Origin: Daejeonella oryzae DSM 19973
GTDB taxonomy: Bacteria > Bacteroidota > Bacteroidia > Sphingobacteriales > Sphingobacteriaceae
Direction of reading: 5' to 3'
Assembly (NCBI RefSeq): GCF_000422945.1
Contig: NZ_AUHA01000002.1
Location: 930,001-994,000, forward strand
DNA length: 64,000 bases
Below are positions 9,601 to 19,627 of the stretch, piece by piece (position 1 is the first letter of the stretch; every line of letters begins with the position of its first letter). A model generated the notes under the pieces. The model saw nothing but the letters and a program-made list of their open reading frames with translations. It was not told the origin of the DNA and searched no databases. The translations under genes were made by a program, and so were the position numbers.

Positions 9601-9783
9601 AGTAGTATATTTTTTCTATGTGTCAGAATTTTATGGTTAATGTGGTTTGAATGCGTTGAAATAACTGTTAAATTATTCAAAAGTTGTTATCAAAACCAAT
9701 AATTTGTATATTTAATATGCTGATAATGAGATATTTACATTATTGTCAATGTACTTTTTTAAAATTTTTTAAAATTAATTGTT

Positions 9784-12700
9784 ATGAAAGCATTTTTAAC
9801 TACATGTTTATTCTTGCTCTTCTTAATTTCAAATTCTGTAGCGCAGGATAAATCCGTTACCGGGACGGTAAGGGATAAGGGTGACGGATTACCCATTCCC
9901 GGGGTATCTGTAAAAGTTAAGGGAACCACAACGGGTACTCAGACTAACGCTCAGGGGGAGTATAGTTTGCGGGTTCCAGCGGCCAATAATATTTTGCAGT
10001 TTTCTTTTCTGGGTTATACCTCTCAGGAATTGAGTATTCCGGCCTCAAACGTATTAAATGTTTTACTGGTAACTGATGCTCAGCAATTAGGTGAAGTAGT
10101 AGTAACTGCACTAGGTTTTGAAGCTCAAAAAGATAAGCTTGGTTCCACGAGTTCTACTGTAAAAGGAGAAAAACTTACTGAATCAGGTGAAACTAGTGTA
10201 CTGAACGGTTTGGCAAGTAAAGCATCCGGAGTCCGGGTAGAGCGTTCGGGAGGTGAACCCGGCGCCGGAACATTTGTTCAGATTCGTGGCCAAAGTACCA
10301 TAACCGGTAATACCCAACCTCTGTTTGTAGTTGATGGAATTCCGGTTTCAAATACCAATATCATTGGAAACGGAAATTCCAGTAACAGCCCGAATGAAGA
10401 TGTTGCAGGTACTGTTCAGCAATCCCGTTTAAGCGATTTAAATGCAGATGATATTGCATCTATGGAAGTTTTAAAAGGTGCTTCAGCTGCGGCATTATAC
10501 GGTACAAGAGCTGCAAACGGGGTTATAATTATCACCACGAAAAAAGGAAAACTTACTGATAATAAAGTAAATATTTCTTTGGTATCAACATATTCCGTTG
10601 ATAAGCTGAATCAATCCGTTCCGCTTCAAAGATCTTTTGGACAAGGATTAAACGGTCTTTACAATGGCACAAACCCTGCATCATGGGGAGATAAAATTGC
10701 GGACCGTGCCGGAGGAGTTGACGCATTCAATACTTCAGGAGCTTATGTTATTTTGCCGGATGGCAGTTTGCGATATCCAATTCCCAACGGTACAGCCGCT
10801 AATCCACACGGTGGCAAAAATTCTCAAAATGTTTTTGATCATAGTAAAGAATTATTTCAGGATGGCAATTTTTGGGACAATACATTATCTCTTAGCGGAG
10901 GAGATGAAAAAACAATGTATTATACAAGCTTTTCAAATCTCGATCAAAATGGAATTATACGGGAAGGAAGCGAATACCATCGCAAAAATTTTCGGCTAAA
11001 CGCCGACCGTCGATTCGGAACCAAAGTTAAACTCTCTACTAATTTAGCATATTCGCACGTAAATGCCGATCGGGTTCAGCAGGGTTCTAACTTAAGCGGA
11101 ATATTTCTTGGCGGTTTACGAACTGCCCCAGATTTCAATTCTGAATTTTTTGAAGGAAATTACGTAGATGCCAATGGTGCCATCTTTCCTAATCGCCAGA
11201 TCTCATATAGAAATCCTATTGGAGCGAATACCAATTCTGGTTATGATAATCCTTTTTGGATTATAAATAAAATTACAAGCACAACTACAGTAAATCGGCT
11301 TTCGGGTTCATTTCAGGGAGATTTAACAGCCAGCAACTGGCTATCATTTATAGCTAGAGGGGGTGTTGATTTTTGGTCCGATGCTCGTTATGACAATTAC
11401 CCTACTTTATCTGCTGCTTATCCGGGTGGACGTCTAGTCGTTCAGGAACTATCCGAAAATCAAATAAATGCAGATGTAATAGCGAAAGGAACTCACCGTT
11501 TTAGTGATCTTTTTGATGGTACGCTGCTGGTAGGATTTAATTACAATAACCGCTACTATGAAAATATCGGTTCGGCAGTTCAAAATTTTATATTACCCGA
11601 TGCACCTTTTGATCTGACTAATTCAGCAGCTTCATCCCGCTTTCCGTTTAATTACAGGTCCACAATCCGCACCGCTGCGGCGTATGCACAAGCCTCGATC
11701 GGTTTAGCTGACCAGTTATTTTTGGATCTTACAGGCAGGTCAGAAAATTCATCCACATTTGCTAATACATTCTTTTATCCTTCAGCAAGCCTGGCCTGGC
11801 AGTTTACAAAGCTTCCTTTATTCTCTGAGGGTGAAGGTAAAATATTATCATTTGGTAAATTCAGGGCCAGTTACGGTGAAGTGGGAGTTCAGCCTGATCC
11901 ATATTTAACCGGTACATATTTTAATCCGGCAGTATCTTTAGAATCTTACGGACCGCAACTGGATGCATCTTCACCAAACTATCAGGGCGGATATTCAAGA
12001 AATTTCCTGCAGGGAAATCCGGATATTGAACCGGAAAGGAAAAGAGAATTTGAATTGGGGACTGATCTTCGCTTTGTGAATGACCGGGCCAGTCTTGGTT
12101 TTACTTATTACGATAACAAAACAACCGGAGCAATTTTTGGAATTCAGGTTCCGGGTACAACCGGTTTTACACAAAGAAATGATAATGCTGCAGAAATCGC
12201 CAATAAAGGATTTGAAGTGGATCTGGGAGCAACTTGGGTTAAAAAACCAAACTTTGAATTCAGTACATCCGTTGTCTGGTCTAAAAATGAGAACAAAGTT
12301 ACTGATCTAAAAGGCGTTAAATCATTTTTTCTGAATGGATTCGCCGGTAATTCATCCCGGGCAGTAGAAGGTGAACCATTGGGCGTTTTGTGGGGCGTAC
12401 CTTTTAACAGAGATGCTTCAGGGAATTTAGTGCTCGATGCTAACGGTTTCCCAACTCCCGCTGTAGAAGAATCTATTTTGGGTGATCCCAATCCGAACTG
12501 GATAGGCGGAATTACCAATACTTTAAGATTTAAAAATGCGAGTCTAAGCTTTCTGTTTGACCATGTACAGGGAGGTGACGTTTGGAATGGGACAAAAGGG
12601 GCGCTATACTTTTTTGGAACACATGCCGATCTGGGTTCAGAAGTTACAGCAAATCAGGATTTAAGAGCCTACGATGGCAGTACAATTACTTCGGGATCAA

Positions 12701-13062
12701 CTTTTCGTGGTTCTATTGGAGATTTTGGTGCCGGTCCGGTTGCTTTAACCCAAGCCTGGTACAGAGATAACGGGGGTGGTTTTGGAAATGCAGGGTCTGA
12801 GCAATTTATAGAAGATGGAACCCGTACCCGTCTTCGGGAAGTGAGTGCGTCTTATTTATTTAATGGTTCAAAATTTAAAACTGCAACCAGACTTAGTTCA
12901 CTGGAATTATCAGTTACCGGACGGAATTTGTGGCTTAACACAGATTATACCGGTATTGATCCGGAAACGAATCTAACAGGTGCCTCAAACGGCCGTGGAT
13001 TGGATTATTTTAATAATCCAAGTACGAAGTCCTTTCTGTTTTCGGTAAAGGTTAATTATTAA
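9784..13062 (+). CDS. SusC/RagA-family TonB-linked outer-membrane transporter (pair 1)
   Basis: The 1092-residue protein has a signal peptide (about 1-20), then a carboxypeptidase-regulatory-like domain (SVTGTVRDKGDGLPIPGVSVKVKGTTTGTQTNAQGEYSL, about 24-107). A TonB-box-like EVVVTALG, a plug with the family signature GASAAALYGTRAANGVIIITTKKG and a 22-stranded-type barrel follow. It works with the SusD-like lipoprotein encoded 21 bases downstream to import a bound nutrient at TonB expense. No enzyme gene accompanies the pair, so the substrate is unknown. Codon use is more mixed than in pairs 2 and 3. Confidence 0.93.
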   Translation: MKAFLTTCLFLLFLISNSVAQDKSVTGTVRDKGDGLPIPGVSVKVKGTTTGTQTNAQGEYSLRVPAANNILQFSFLGYTSQELSIPASNVLNVLLVTDAQQLGEVVVTALGFEAQKDKLGSTSSTVKGEKLTESGETSVLNGLASKASGVRVERSGGEPGAGTFVQIRGQSTITGNTQPLFVVDGIPVSNTNIIGNGNSSNSPNEDVAGTVQQSRLSDLNADDIASMEVLKGASAAALYGTRAANGVIIITTKKGKLTDNKVNISLVSTYSVDKLNQSVPLQRSFGQGLNGLYNGTNPASWGDKIADRAGGVDAFNTSGAYVILPDGSLRYPIPNGTAANPHGGKNSQNVFDHSKELFQDGNFWDNTLSLSGGDEKTMYYTSFSNLDQNGIIREGSEYHRKNFRLNADRRFGTKVKLSTNLAYSHVNADRVQQGSNLSGIFLGGLRTAPDFNSEFFEGNYVDANGAIFPNRQISYRNPIGANTNSGYDNPFWIINKITSTTTVNRLSGSFQGDLTASNWLSFIARGGVDFWSDARYDNYPTLSAAYPGGRLVVQELSENQINADVIAKGTHRFSDLFDGTLLVGFNYNNRYYENIGSAVQNFILPDAPFDLTNSAASSRFPFNYRSTIRTAAAYAQASIGLADQLFLDLTGRSENSSTFANTFFYPSASLAWQFTKLPLFSEGEGKILSFGKFRASYGEVGVQPDPYLTGTYFNPAVSLESYGPQLDASSPNYQGGYSRNFLQGNPDIEPERKREFELGTDLRFVNDRASLGFTYYDNKTTGAIFGIQVPGTTGFTQRNDNAAEIANKGFEVDLGATWVKKPNFEFSTSVVWSKNENKVTDLKGVKSFFLNGFAGNSSRAVEGEPLGVLWGVPFNRDASGNLVLDANGFPTPAVEESILGDPNPNWIGGITNTLRFKNASLSFLFDHVQGGDVWNGTKGALYFFGTHADLGSEVTANQDLRAYDGSTITSGSTFRGSIGDFGAGPVALTQAWYRDNGGGFGNAGSEQFIEDGTRTRLREVSASYLFNGSKFKTATRLSSLELSVTGRNLWLNTDYTGIDPETNLTGASNGRGLDYFNNPSTKSFLFSVKVNY

Positions 13063-13083
13063 GATTTACTTAAATGCAGCATT

Positions 13084-14571
13084 ATGAAACCTTTAATACA
13101 ACGCAGATCCAGTATTTGTAAAATACTGTTTCTAAGCTTTATATTTTTTGTTGCCGGATCTTGTAAAAAAATAACGGACGACCTGAATATAAGCCCCAAC
13201 AGTCCAATAGATTCTCCTCCTGATCTATTGTTGAGTGGTGCACAAACTACATCCATTTTAGTTTATGAAGGAAACCTGGCACGAATCGGAGGAATATTCG
13301 CGAATACATTTACAGGCTCTGACCGCCAGTATGTGTTATTTGAAAATTATTTATCCACCGCACCTGATTATGATGATACCTGGGATAATTTATATCAGGG
13401 AGTAATAGCTCAGGCTAAAATCATACAGAATAAATCTGCAGCGGTAAACAATCGCGTATTGGTAGGAATAGCACAGGTTATGCAAGCTCAGGCTTTTGGT
13501 TTAGCAGCCGATTTATGGGGCGATATACCTTTTACAGAAGCTGGTAATGCGGAATTATATCCTCAGCCGGCTTTTGATCCACAGCTTGATGTGTATGCCG
13601 GAATTCAGCTGATGCTTGATTCGGCTATCAATAATCTCGCGTCGGGGGTTGGGCAAACTGCCTGGAATAATTCAAAGGATATATTTTATGGAGGAAACAC
13701 GGCTAAATGGATAGCTGCAGCTCATACGTTAAAAGCCAGATTTTATTTACATACAAAAAATTATGCATTGGCTTTAAGCGAAGCACAGCAAGGCATTCAG
13801 GATGTTTCTGGTAATATGATGGCTCCTCACGGATCTACTTTTGGTGCTGATTTTAATGTTTATTATGATTTTTTGACCTATAATCGCCCGGGATACATGA
13901 CAGCAGATGGTGCATATCTTCCTTCCTTGCTTGATAGCTCATCTCCAAATTATCGGGGCAACAGTAAAACGGATGAAACCGCTCGGTTCAATTATCTATT
14001 TCAGGAAGGATTAAACACCGGAGGGTTGGATCCAAATGTTCTTTGTGATTTTGACTGGGGAGTTCCTACTGAAGAAACAGGATTTTTTGGAGCAAATAAC
14101 CCTTTTCCATTAATTACTTACGAAGAGAATCAGCTCATAATTGCCGAAACTCAAATGAAGACCGGAAATGCAGCCAATGCTTTAGCAGCATTAAATGCAT
14201 TTAGAGCCTATTTAAATTCGGGAGGATATATCAGAAGCGGTTATATAGCTCTTGGCTTAAATTATGATCCGTATGTCCTTTCTGATTTTTCTGCCGGGGG
14301 AATTGCAAATGCCGCAGGGCTTTTATCTCAGAATGACGCTCTTTTAAAAGAGATCCTTGAGGAAAGATATGTTACGCTTGCCGGTCAGATGGAGCAATTT
14401 AATGATCTGAGGAGAACAAAAAATTTTATTGGTGTCCCACCTAAAACCGGCAGCCAAATTCCTCAACGGTACTTTTATCCTCAAAATGAAATTAATTCAA
14501 ATGCCAACACTCCTCAATTAGGATCAGCTGATTTGTTTGTGGCAACACCTGTAAATACTTCAGCATATTGA
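13084..14571 (+). CDS. SusD/RagB-like surface lipoprotein (pair 1)
   Basis: The 495-residue protein has a lipoprotein signal ending VAGSC, giving a lipidated Cys27. A SusD-like alpha-helical fold follows, with LYQGVIAQAKIIQ, ALAADLWGDIPFTEA-type and WIAAAHTLKARFYLHTKNY segments typical of the SusD-like_2 group. It is predicted to cap the SusC barrel and bind the substrate at the cell surface. It follows susC by 21 bases and ends 22 bases before a clear terminator, closing a two-gene operon. The substrate is unknown. Confidence 0.9.
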   Translation: MKPLIQRRSSICKILFLSFIFFVAGSCKKITDDLNISPNSPIDSPPDLLLSGAQTTSILVYEGNLARIGGIFANTFTGSDRQYVLFENYLSTAPDYDDTWDNLYQGVIAQAKIIQNKSAAVNNRVLVGIAQVMQAQAFGLAADLWGDIPFTEAGNAELYPQPAFDPQLDVYAGIQLMLDSAINNLASGVGQTAWNNSKDIFYGGNTAKWIAAAHTLKARFYLHTKNYALALSEAQQGIQDVSGNMMAPHGSTFGADFNVYYDFLTYNRPGYMTADGAYLPSLLDSSSPNYRGNSKTDETARFNYLFQEGLNTGGLDPNVLCDFDWGVPTEETGFFGANNPFPLITYEENQLIIAETQMKTGNAANALAALNAFRAYLNSGGYIRSGYIALGLNYDPYVLSDFSAGGIANAAGLLSQNDALLKEILEERYVTLAGQMEQFNDLRRTKNFIGVPPKTGSQIPQRYFYPQNEINSNANTPQLGSADLFVATPVNTSAY

Positions 14572-14592
14572 TTGTTTTTAAATTGAAATAAA

Positions 14593-14626
14593 AAAAATGC
14601 CTCTGAGTATCCTCAGGGGCATTTTT
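14593..14626 (+). terminator. Intrinsic terminator after susD (pair 1)
   Basis: A 15-base stem (AAAAATGCCTCTGAG with CTCAGGGGCATTTTT, one G-T pair) has a TATC loop and ends in a U tract. It lies 22 bases after the susD stop codon. Confidence 0.88.
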
Positions 14627-14766
14627 CATTATTGACATAATCATGTTGAAGGCTGTAAGCCAGTTTTATTTTAATTTTTTCCTTTTTATCACCATAATTT
14701 GATATAAACTACGCTATATTTTTAATTAATTCATTGTCAGTTGTTTGTAAAGTTGAAATAATAAAG

Positions 14767-14784
14767 AATGTTTAAACATTTTGT
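14767..14784. promoter_or_regulatory. Perfect 14-base palindrome upstream of susC (pair 2)
   Basis: AATGTTTAAACATT (14767-14780) is a perfect palindrome, extended rightwards by TTGT. The core GTTTAAACATTTTGT recurs at 19547-19561, and both copies end exactly 66 bases before their susC start codon. The constant position argues for a protein-binding or promoter site common to operons 2 and 3. Confidence 0.5.
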
Positions 14785-14850
14785 TTTCACATATTAGATG
14801 ATCATTTTTAAGAATTATATAATTGTAAACTAAACATTAATTATTTCACT

Positions 14851-17835
14851 ATGAAAAAACTTCTACAAAGTTTGTTTCTGCTTTTATTTGTAGCTATTCA
14901 GGCAATAGCACAAGTAAGTCCAGAGCGAACTGTAACAGGAACAGTAACAGGAGAAGACGATGGATTACCTCTACCGGGTGTATCTGTTAAGGTTAAAGGA
15001 AGCAATATGGCTACCCAAACTTCTGCCAATGGAAAGTATTCCATTGTTATTTCAGGAAATACCTCAACACTAGTATTTTCTTATGTTGGCTATGCCGAAA
15101 AACAGGTGCCTGTAGGCTCTGGTAGTACTATAAATGTTGCATTGCAAATTGACAACAAGCAACTTTCTGAAGTTGTTGTAGTAGGTTATGGTACGCAGAG
15201 CCGTGCTTTAAGTACTCAAACAATTTCTTCAGTTAATGCCGAATCTTTTAAAAACGTTCCGGTAATTAGTCCGCAGCAAATTTTACAGGGTCAGGCAGCA
15301 GGTGTTAACATGGTAAATTCATCAGGTATTTTAGGAGCAGCAGCGCAAATTACAGTTCGCGGTGGTTCATCTTTAAATGCAGGTGGTCAGCCATTATATG
15401 TTGTTGATGGAGTTCCATTGAATACTGGTGCTTATACTCAGGCTCAGGGTGGTTCATCAGGTTTAAATCCATTATTAAACATCAATGCAAATGATATTGA
15501 AAGCCTTTCAGTTCTTAAAGATGCTTCAGCAGTTGCTATTTATGGATCAAGAGGTGCCAATGGTGTAGTTTTAATTAAGACTAAATCAGGTGCTTTCAAC
15601 TCTAAAGGAAACATCAATTTTGATTATTACACAGGTTATTCAGAGCCGACTGATATTTTAAAATATATGAATGCTGACCAATGGCGTCAGTTTCGTACAG
15701 AATATTTAACAGCGAATAATCTGGCTGTGCCAAATTACCCAACAACAAGTTTTGACTGGGCTGATGCAGTTGTAAGAACAGGTAAAGTAAATAACTTTAA
15801 TCTGAACGCTGCCGGTGGTAGTGAGAAAACTAAATATTTTGTTGGTGGTACTTTCTCAGATGAATCCGGTTATACTTTAGGAAATGATCTGGAAAAATTA
15901 TCAGGACGTTTTAATTTCCAGCATAATGTATCTGATAAAGTTAGATTCGGTTTAAACTACAATTTAGCTCGTGTAAATTCAGATCGTATCGGTGCTGAAA
16001 ACAGTACTTACGCTCCCTTAACTGCAGCTTACTTACAGTTACCATACGTAGTTCCTTATGATGCTGATGGAAATCTTGTAAATACCGGTTTCGTTCAAAA
16101 CGTTATTGGTTTAGAAACTACCGGTTACAATACTCTTACTTCTACACGTAATACCGGTAACGCTTTCGCGGAAGTTGATATCATTAAAGGATTAACATTC
16201 AAAACTGACTGGGGTATTGATAATGTTTTATTTGACGAAAGATACCGTGAAGTTGATGTATTCACACCAGGTGGTTATGCATACGTATCAGAAAGCGGTG
16301 ATAATAAATGGTTAACCCAAAATACGTTGACTTATAACCGTATTCTTGGTCAGAACCATACATTAAACGCGTTATTAGGTTATAGCTTTGAAACTGCCCG
16401 TAATACCAACAACTTATTAGATGGTTCTGGTTTTGCAAGTGATGATCTTCCAAACTTAGGTTCAGCTTCTACCCCAACAACTGCTTCTCAAACTGCATTT
16501 GAATTTGCTTTAGAGTCTCAGTTTGCACGTTTAGGTTATGGATACGCCGACAAATATTTATTTGAAGGTTCTTTAAGAAGAGATGGTTCCTCACGTTTTG
16601 GTCAAAACAGCAAATACGGTATTTTCTATGCATTATCTGCAGGCTGGGTTTTATCTAACGAAAACTTCTTTAATAAGGATAGTAAATTTGCTCAATTCCT
16701 TAAATTAACAGCCAGTTATGGTACTGCAGGAAATGATAACATTGGTTATTATAACTATTTAGGAACTTTTGCTGCAGGTGCTGCTTATTCTGATGCTTCT
16801 GCTTCAACTCCTAACCGTGTTGCAAATCCAAACTTAAGTTGGGAAGAAACTGCACAGTTAGATGTTGGTTTAACAGCACGAGTTTTAAATGCGTTAGATG
16901 TTCAGCTGAACTATTACAACAAGCTTACTACAGGTTTATTAGCTAACGTTCCTTATCCGTTCACTACTGGTTTTGCTGCAGCGTCTCAAAACGTTGGTGA
17001 ATTAAGAAACAGAGGTTTTGAAATTACTTTAGGATCTCAAAACATAAAAACAACTAATTTTACCTGGAACACTAACTTCAACATTGGTTTCAACAAAAAC
17101 ACTGTTCTTTCATTACCTGAAAACCGTGATGCAGAAGGCCGTAACTTTATTTTAGGTTCTACTGCCCAAAGAGCTATTGAAGGTGAATCCAGAAACTCTT
17201 TTTATGTAATCAGATATAAAGGAATCAATCCTGAAACTGGTGATGCAGAGTGGTTGACAAAAGACGGAACGCCAACAACGACTCCGGTAGCTGCTGACAG
17301 AGTTTTAGCCGGTCATGCTGATCCTGATTTTGTAGGTGGTTTCACTAACTCATTCAGATATAAATCATTTGACCTGAGTGCATTCTTTAACTTTGCTTAC
17401 GGAAACAAAGTACTTATTGATGGATTACGCTTTACAGAAAATTTTGGAACAGGATCTTATAACAAGAGTACTGATCTGTTAGATTATTGGAAGCAGCCTG
17501 GAGATAATTCATTTGCTCCACGTTTAAACAGTCCAACACGTACCACTTTCCAACAGCTTTCTACCAGTCAGTTACAAGATGGTTCTTATGCCCGTTTGAA
17601 AACTGTAACTCTTGGTTACAATTTCTCACCTGAGTTATTAGGCAAAACTAAATTGATCCGTAGTGCAAGAATTTACGCTCTGGGACAAAATCTTTTAACA
17701 ATTCAAAACAAAGATTTTAGAGGACCGGATCCTGAAGTTTCAGCTAACGGTGCAAGTAACGGAGTAATCGGAGAATCTTTCTTTGCTCTTCCTCAAGCTA
17801 AATCAATCACTTTTGGTATTAACCTAGGATTTTAA
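14851..17835 (+). CDS. SusC/RagA-family TonB-linked outer-membrane transporter (pair 2)
   Basis: The 994-residue protein has a signal peptide (1 to about 21, ending AIAQ), a carboxypeptidase-regulatory-like domain (about 27-112, TVTGTVTGEDDGLPLPGVSV), a TonB-box-like SEVVVVGYGTQ near 112-122, a plug with DASAVAIYGSRGANGVVLIKTKSG and a barrel. Its signal-peptide codons are almost base-for-base identical to those of the susC at 19628, as is the leader just upstream. The coding sequence strongly favours CGT, GGT, GCT and TTA codons, a pattern usually linked to high expression. The SusD partner begins 10 bases downstream. The substrate is unknown. Confidence 0.94.
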   Translation: MKKLLQSLFLLLFVAIQAIAQVSPERTVTGTVTGEDDGLPLPGVSVKVKGSNMATQTSANGKYSIVISGNTSTLVFSYVGYAEKQVPVGSGSTINVALQIDNKQLSEVVVVGYGTQSRALSTQTISSVNAESFKNVPVISPQQILQGQAAGVNMVNSSGILGAAAQITVRGGSSLNAGGQPLYVVDGVPLNTGAYTQAQGGSSGLNPLLNINANDIESLSVLKDASAVAIYGSRGANGVVLIKTKSGAFNSKGNINFDYYTGYSEPTDILKYMNADQWRQFRTEYLTANNLAVPNYPTTSFDWADAVVRTGKVNNFNLNAAGGSEKTKYFVGGTFSDESGYTLGNDLEKLSGRFNFQHNVSDKVRFGLNYNLARVNSDRIGAENSTYAPLTAAYLQLPYVVPYDADGNLVNTGFVQNVIGLETTGYNTLTSTRNTGNAFAEVDIIKGLTFKTDWGIDNVLFDERYREVDVFTPGGYAYVSESGDNKWLTQNTLTYNRILGQNHTLNALLGYSFETARNTNNLLDGSGFASDDLPNLGSASTPTTASQTAFEFALESQFARLGYGYADKYLFEGSLRRDGSSRFGQNSKYGIFYALSAGWVLSNENFFNKDSKFAQFLKLTASYGTAGNDNIGYYNYLGTFAAGAAYSDASASTPNRVANPNLSWEETAQLDVGLTARVLNALDVQLNYYNKLTTGLLANVPYPFTTGFAAASQNVGELRNRGFEITLGSQNIKTTNFTWNTNFNIGFNKNTVLSLPENRDAEGRNFILGSTAQRAIEGESRNSFYVIRYKGINPETGDAEWLTKDGTPTTTPVAADRVLAGHADPDFVGGFTNSFRYKSFDLSAFFNFAYGNKVLIDGLRFTENFGTGSYNKSTDLLDYWKQPGDNSFAPRLNSPTRTTFQQLSTSQLQDGSYARLKTVTLGYNFSPELLGKTKLIRSARIYALGQNLLTIQNKDFRGPDPEVSANGASNGVIGESFFALPQAKSITFGINLGF

Positions 17836-17845
17836 ATAAAACATA

Positions 17846-19252
17846 ATGAAGATTAAATATATATTAGCAATATCAGCAGGACTAACCCTTTCTCTCAATT
17901 CTTGTGAGAAGAAATTAGCCCTTACGCCTGAGCAGGATTTAACTGAAGAGACTATTTTCAATAGTGCGTCTACAGCACGAAGTGCGGTTTTAGGAATTTA
18001 CAGTACTGCCCAAACTTTAGAATTTTCCGGATCTCTTCCACAGTTAATTGGTGAGTACATGGGAGATAACGTAGAATTTGTAGGCTCTTTTCCAACATTG
18101 CAGGAATTAAGAGATTTTACAACGGTTTCTACCAACACCAACATTTCGGGTCTTTGGCAGGTTCACTACCAGGTTATTACCAGAGCAAATAAAGTAATAG
18201 CTCAGATTGGAAATGTACCGGGACTTACTGATGCAGAGAAATCTCAGTTTGTGGGAGAGGCTAAATTCATGCGTGCTCTGGCTTACTTCCAGTTAGCAGA
18301 TATGTTTGCTCAGCCTTTCCAGGTTAGTAATGGAAGTAATCTTGCTGTTCCTTTAGTATTAGAGGATTTCACAGGAACTATTACTTTTCCTGCCCGTAAC
18401 ACTCTGAACGAAGTTCACACTCAAATTCAAACAGATCTGGAAGAAGCATCAGTTGCCTTACCTGCCAGTTATGCTACCGGTATTGATACCAGAGGAAGAG
18501 CTACCAAAGGTGCAGCATTTGCATTATTATCAAGGTTAAAATTATACCGTGAAGAATGGCCTGCTGCAGTTACAGCTGCCCGTGCAGCATTAGCAACCGG
18601 ACAGTATGCACTTGCAGCTGATTATTCTTTCTACGATAAAAATACGGCAGAAGACGTGTTCACAATCCAAAACTCAGCTGTAGATAACGGAAGAACAGGT
18701 TCAGGTGGCTGGGCCGCTTACTTCCGCCCAACAGCTGTTGGTGGTCGTGGTGATGCTCCTTTTTCAGCAAGCCTTATTGCTGCTTACGAAGCTGAACCGG
18801 GTGATTTACGTTATGCTTTAAAAAGTAGTGGTACAGCTGCCGATGGTTTAACAAGAGTGTTCTCTACTAAATATCCTGATGCTGTAAATAATTCAGATAA
18901 CTCTCCGGTATTAAGAACTACCGAAGTTTACTTAAATTTAGCTGAAGCTCTAGCAAGACAAACAGCTTTAAGTCCTGAAGCAATTACTATCTTAAATAAT
19001 CTAAGAAGCCGTGCTGGATTAGCGCCAAAATTGGTTTTCGCAACTCAGCAATCATTAGTAGATGCAATATTACTTGAGAGAAGAAAAGAATTGGCATTTG
19101 AAGGTCACAGAAGAATGGATATTCTTAGAAACCGTGGTAATCTGCGTCAGGGAGTAACTTTGGCCGCCTTTGGGGGTGAAAAAACAATCCTTCCAATTCC
19201 GCAGAGAGAAGTTGATAATAACCCAAGTTTAGTGCCTAATCCGGGTTACTAA
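17846..19252 (+). CDS. RagB/SusD nutrient-uptake lipoprotein (pair 2)
   Basis: The 468-residue protein has a lipobox ending LNSC (Cys20) and the classical SusD layout. ETIFNSASTARSAVLGIY opens the mature protein. The helical repeat region includes GEAKFMRALAYFQLADMFAQPF. The C-terminal signature is LLERRKELAFEGHRRMDILR, then ILPIPQREVDNNPSLVPNPGY. Of the four SusD proteins here it is the closest to canonical SusD. The other three look like the SusD-like_2 group. It follows susC by 10 bases and is followed by a terminator. It is predicted to bind substrate on the cell surface. Confidence 0.93.
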   Translation: MKIKYILAISAGLTLSLNSCEKKLALTPEQDLTEETIFNSASTARSAVLGIYSTAQTLEFSGSLPQLIGEYMGDNVEFVGSFPTLQELRDFTTVSTNTNISGLWQVHYQVITRANKVIAQIGNVPGLTDAEKSQFVGEAKFMRALAYFQLADMFAQPFQVSNGSNLAVPLVLEDFTGTITFPARNTLNEVHTQIQTDLEEASVALPASYATGIDTRGRATKGAAFALLSRLKLYREEWPAAVTAARAALATGQYALAADYSFYDKNTAEDVFTIQNSAVDNGRTGSGGWAAYFRPTAVGGRGDAPFSASLIAAYEAEPGDLRYALKSSGTAADGLTRVFSTKYPDAVNNSDNSPVLRTTEVYLNLAEALARQTALSPEAITILNNLRSRAGLAPKLVFATQQSLVDAILLERRKELAFEGHRRMDILRNRGNLRQGVTLAAFGGEKTILPIPQREVDNNPSLVPNPGY

Positions 19253-19270
19253 ATAGTAAGAAAATAATAA

Positions 19271-19307
19271 AAAAGGAAGCCATCTGATAAGATGGCTTCC
19301 TTTTTTT
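19271..19307 (+). terminator. Intrinsic terminator after susD (pair 2)
   Basis: AAAAGGAAGCCATC pairs perfectly with GATGGCTTCCTTTT around a TGATAA loop and is followed by more T residues. It begins 18 bases after the stop codon. Confidence 0.9.
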
Positions 19308-19546
19308 ATGACCTATTTTTCATAGTCTGTTTGCCTCTGTTTTCTGAATTTTTAAACTATAATCCTGAATCCAGATTTAGGGAGTAAAGTGTTGCATCTT
19401 ATTTTTTTAACTTAATAAATTAACTAAAACTAAAGAATGTACCTAAAAAGGCATTAGTTAAAATATTTTCATAAATAAATGTTAAAAAATGTTAAAGATT
19501 AAATACTTAATAATCAGGCAGTTGAAAAATTGTCATTAAAAAAAAC

Positions 19547-19561
19547 GTTTAAACATTTTGT
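19547..19561. promoter_or_regulatory. Shared GTTTAAAC element upstream of susC (pair 3)
   Basis: GTTTAAACATTTTGT is identical to the element at 14770-14784 and ends at the same 66-base distance from the ATG. Here the palindrome is AACGTTTAAACATT, with one base off perfect symmetry. Confidence 0.5.
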
Positions 19562-19627
19562 AATGCCTTATTGTATCAGCATTTTTAGCGATTAAATAAT
19601 CATAAACTAAACATTAATTAATTCAGT

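Larger units (their letters stand above)
19253..19627. other. 375-base intergenic region between operons 2 and 3
   Basis: The stretch holds the terminator of operon 2 near its left end and the shared GTTTAAAC element plus the leader of operon 3 at its right end. The AT-rich middle shows no convincing ORF, RNA gene or repeat. Confidence 0.6.

Noticed and set aside
12144-12518. Minus-strand 124-codon ORF within susC of pair 1
   Set aside because: Antisense shadow of a clear SusC barrel region, with no recognisable domain.
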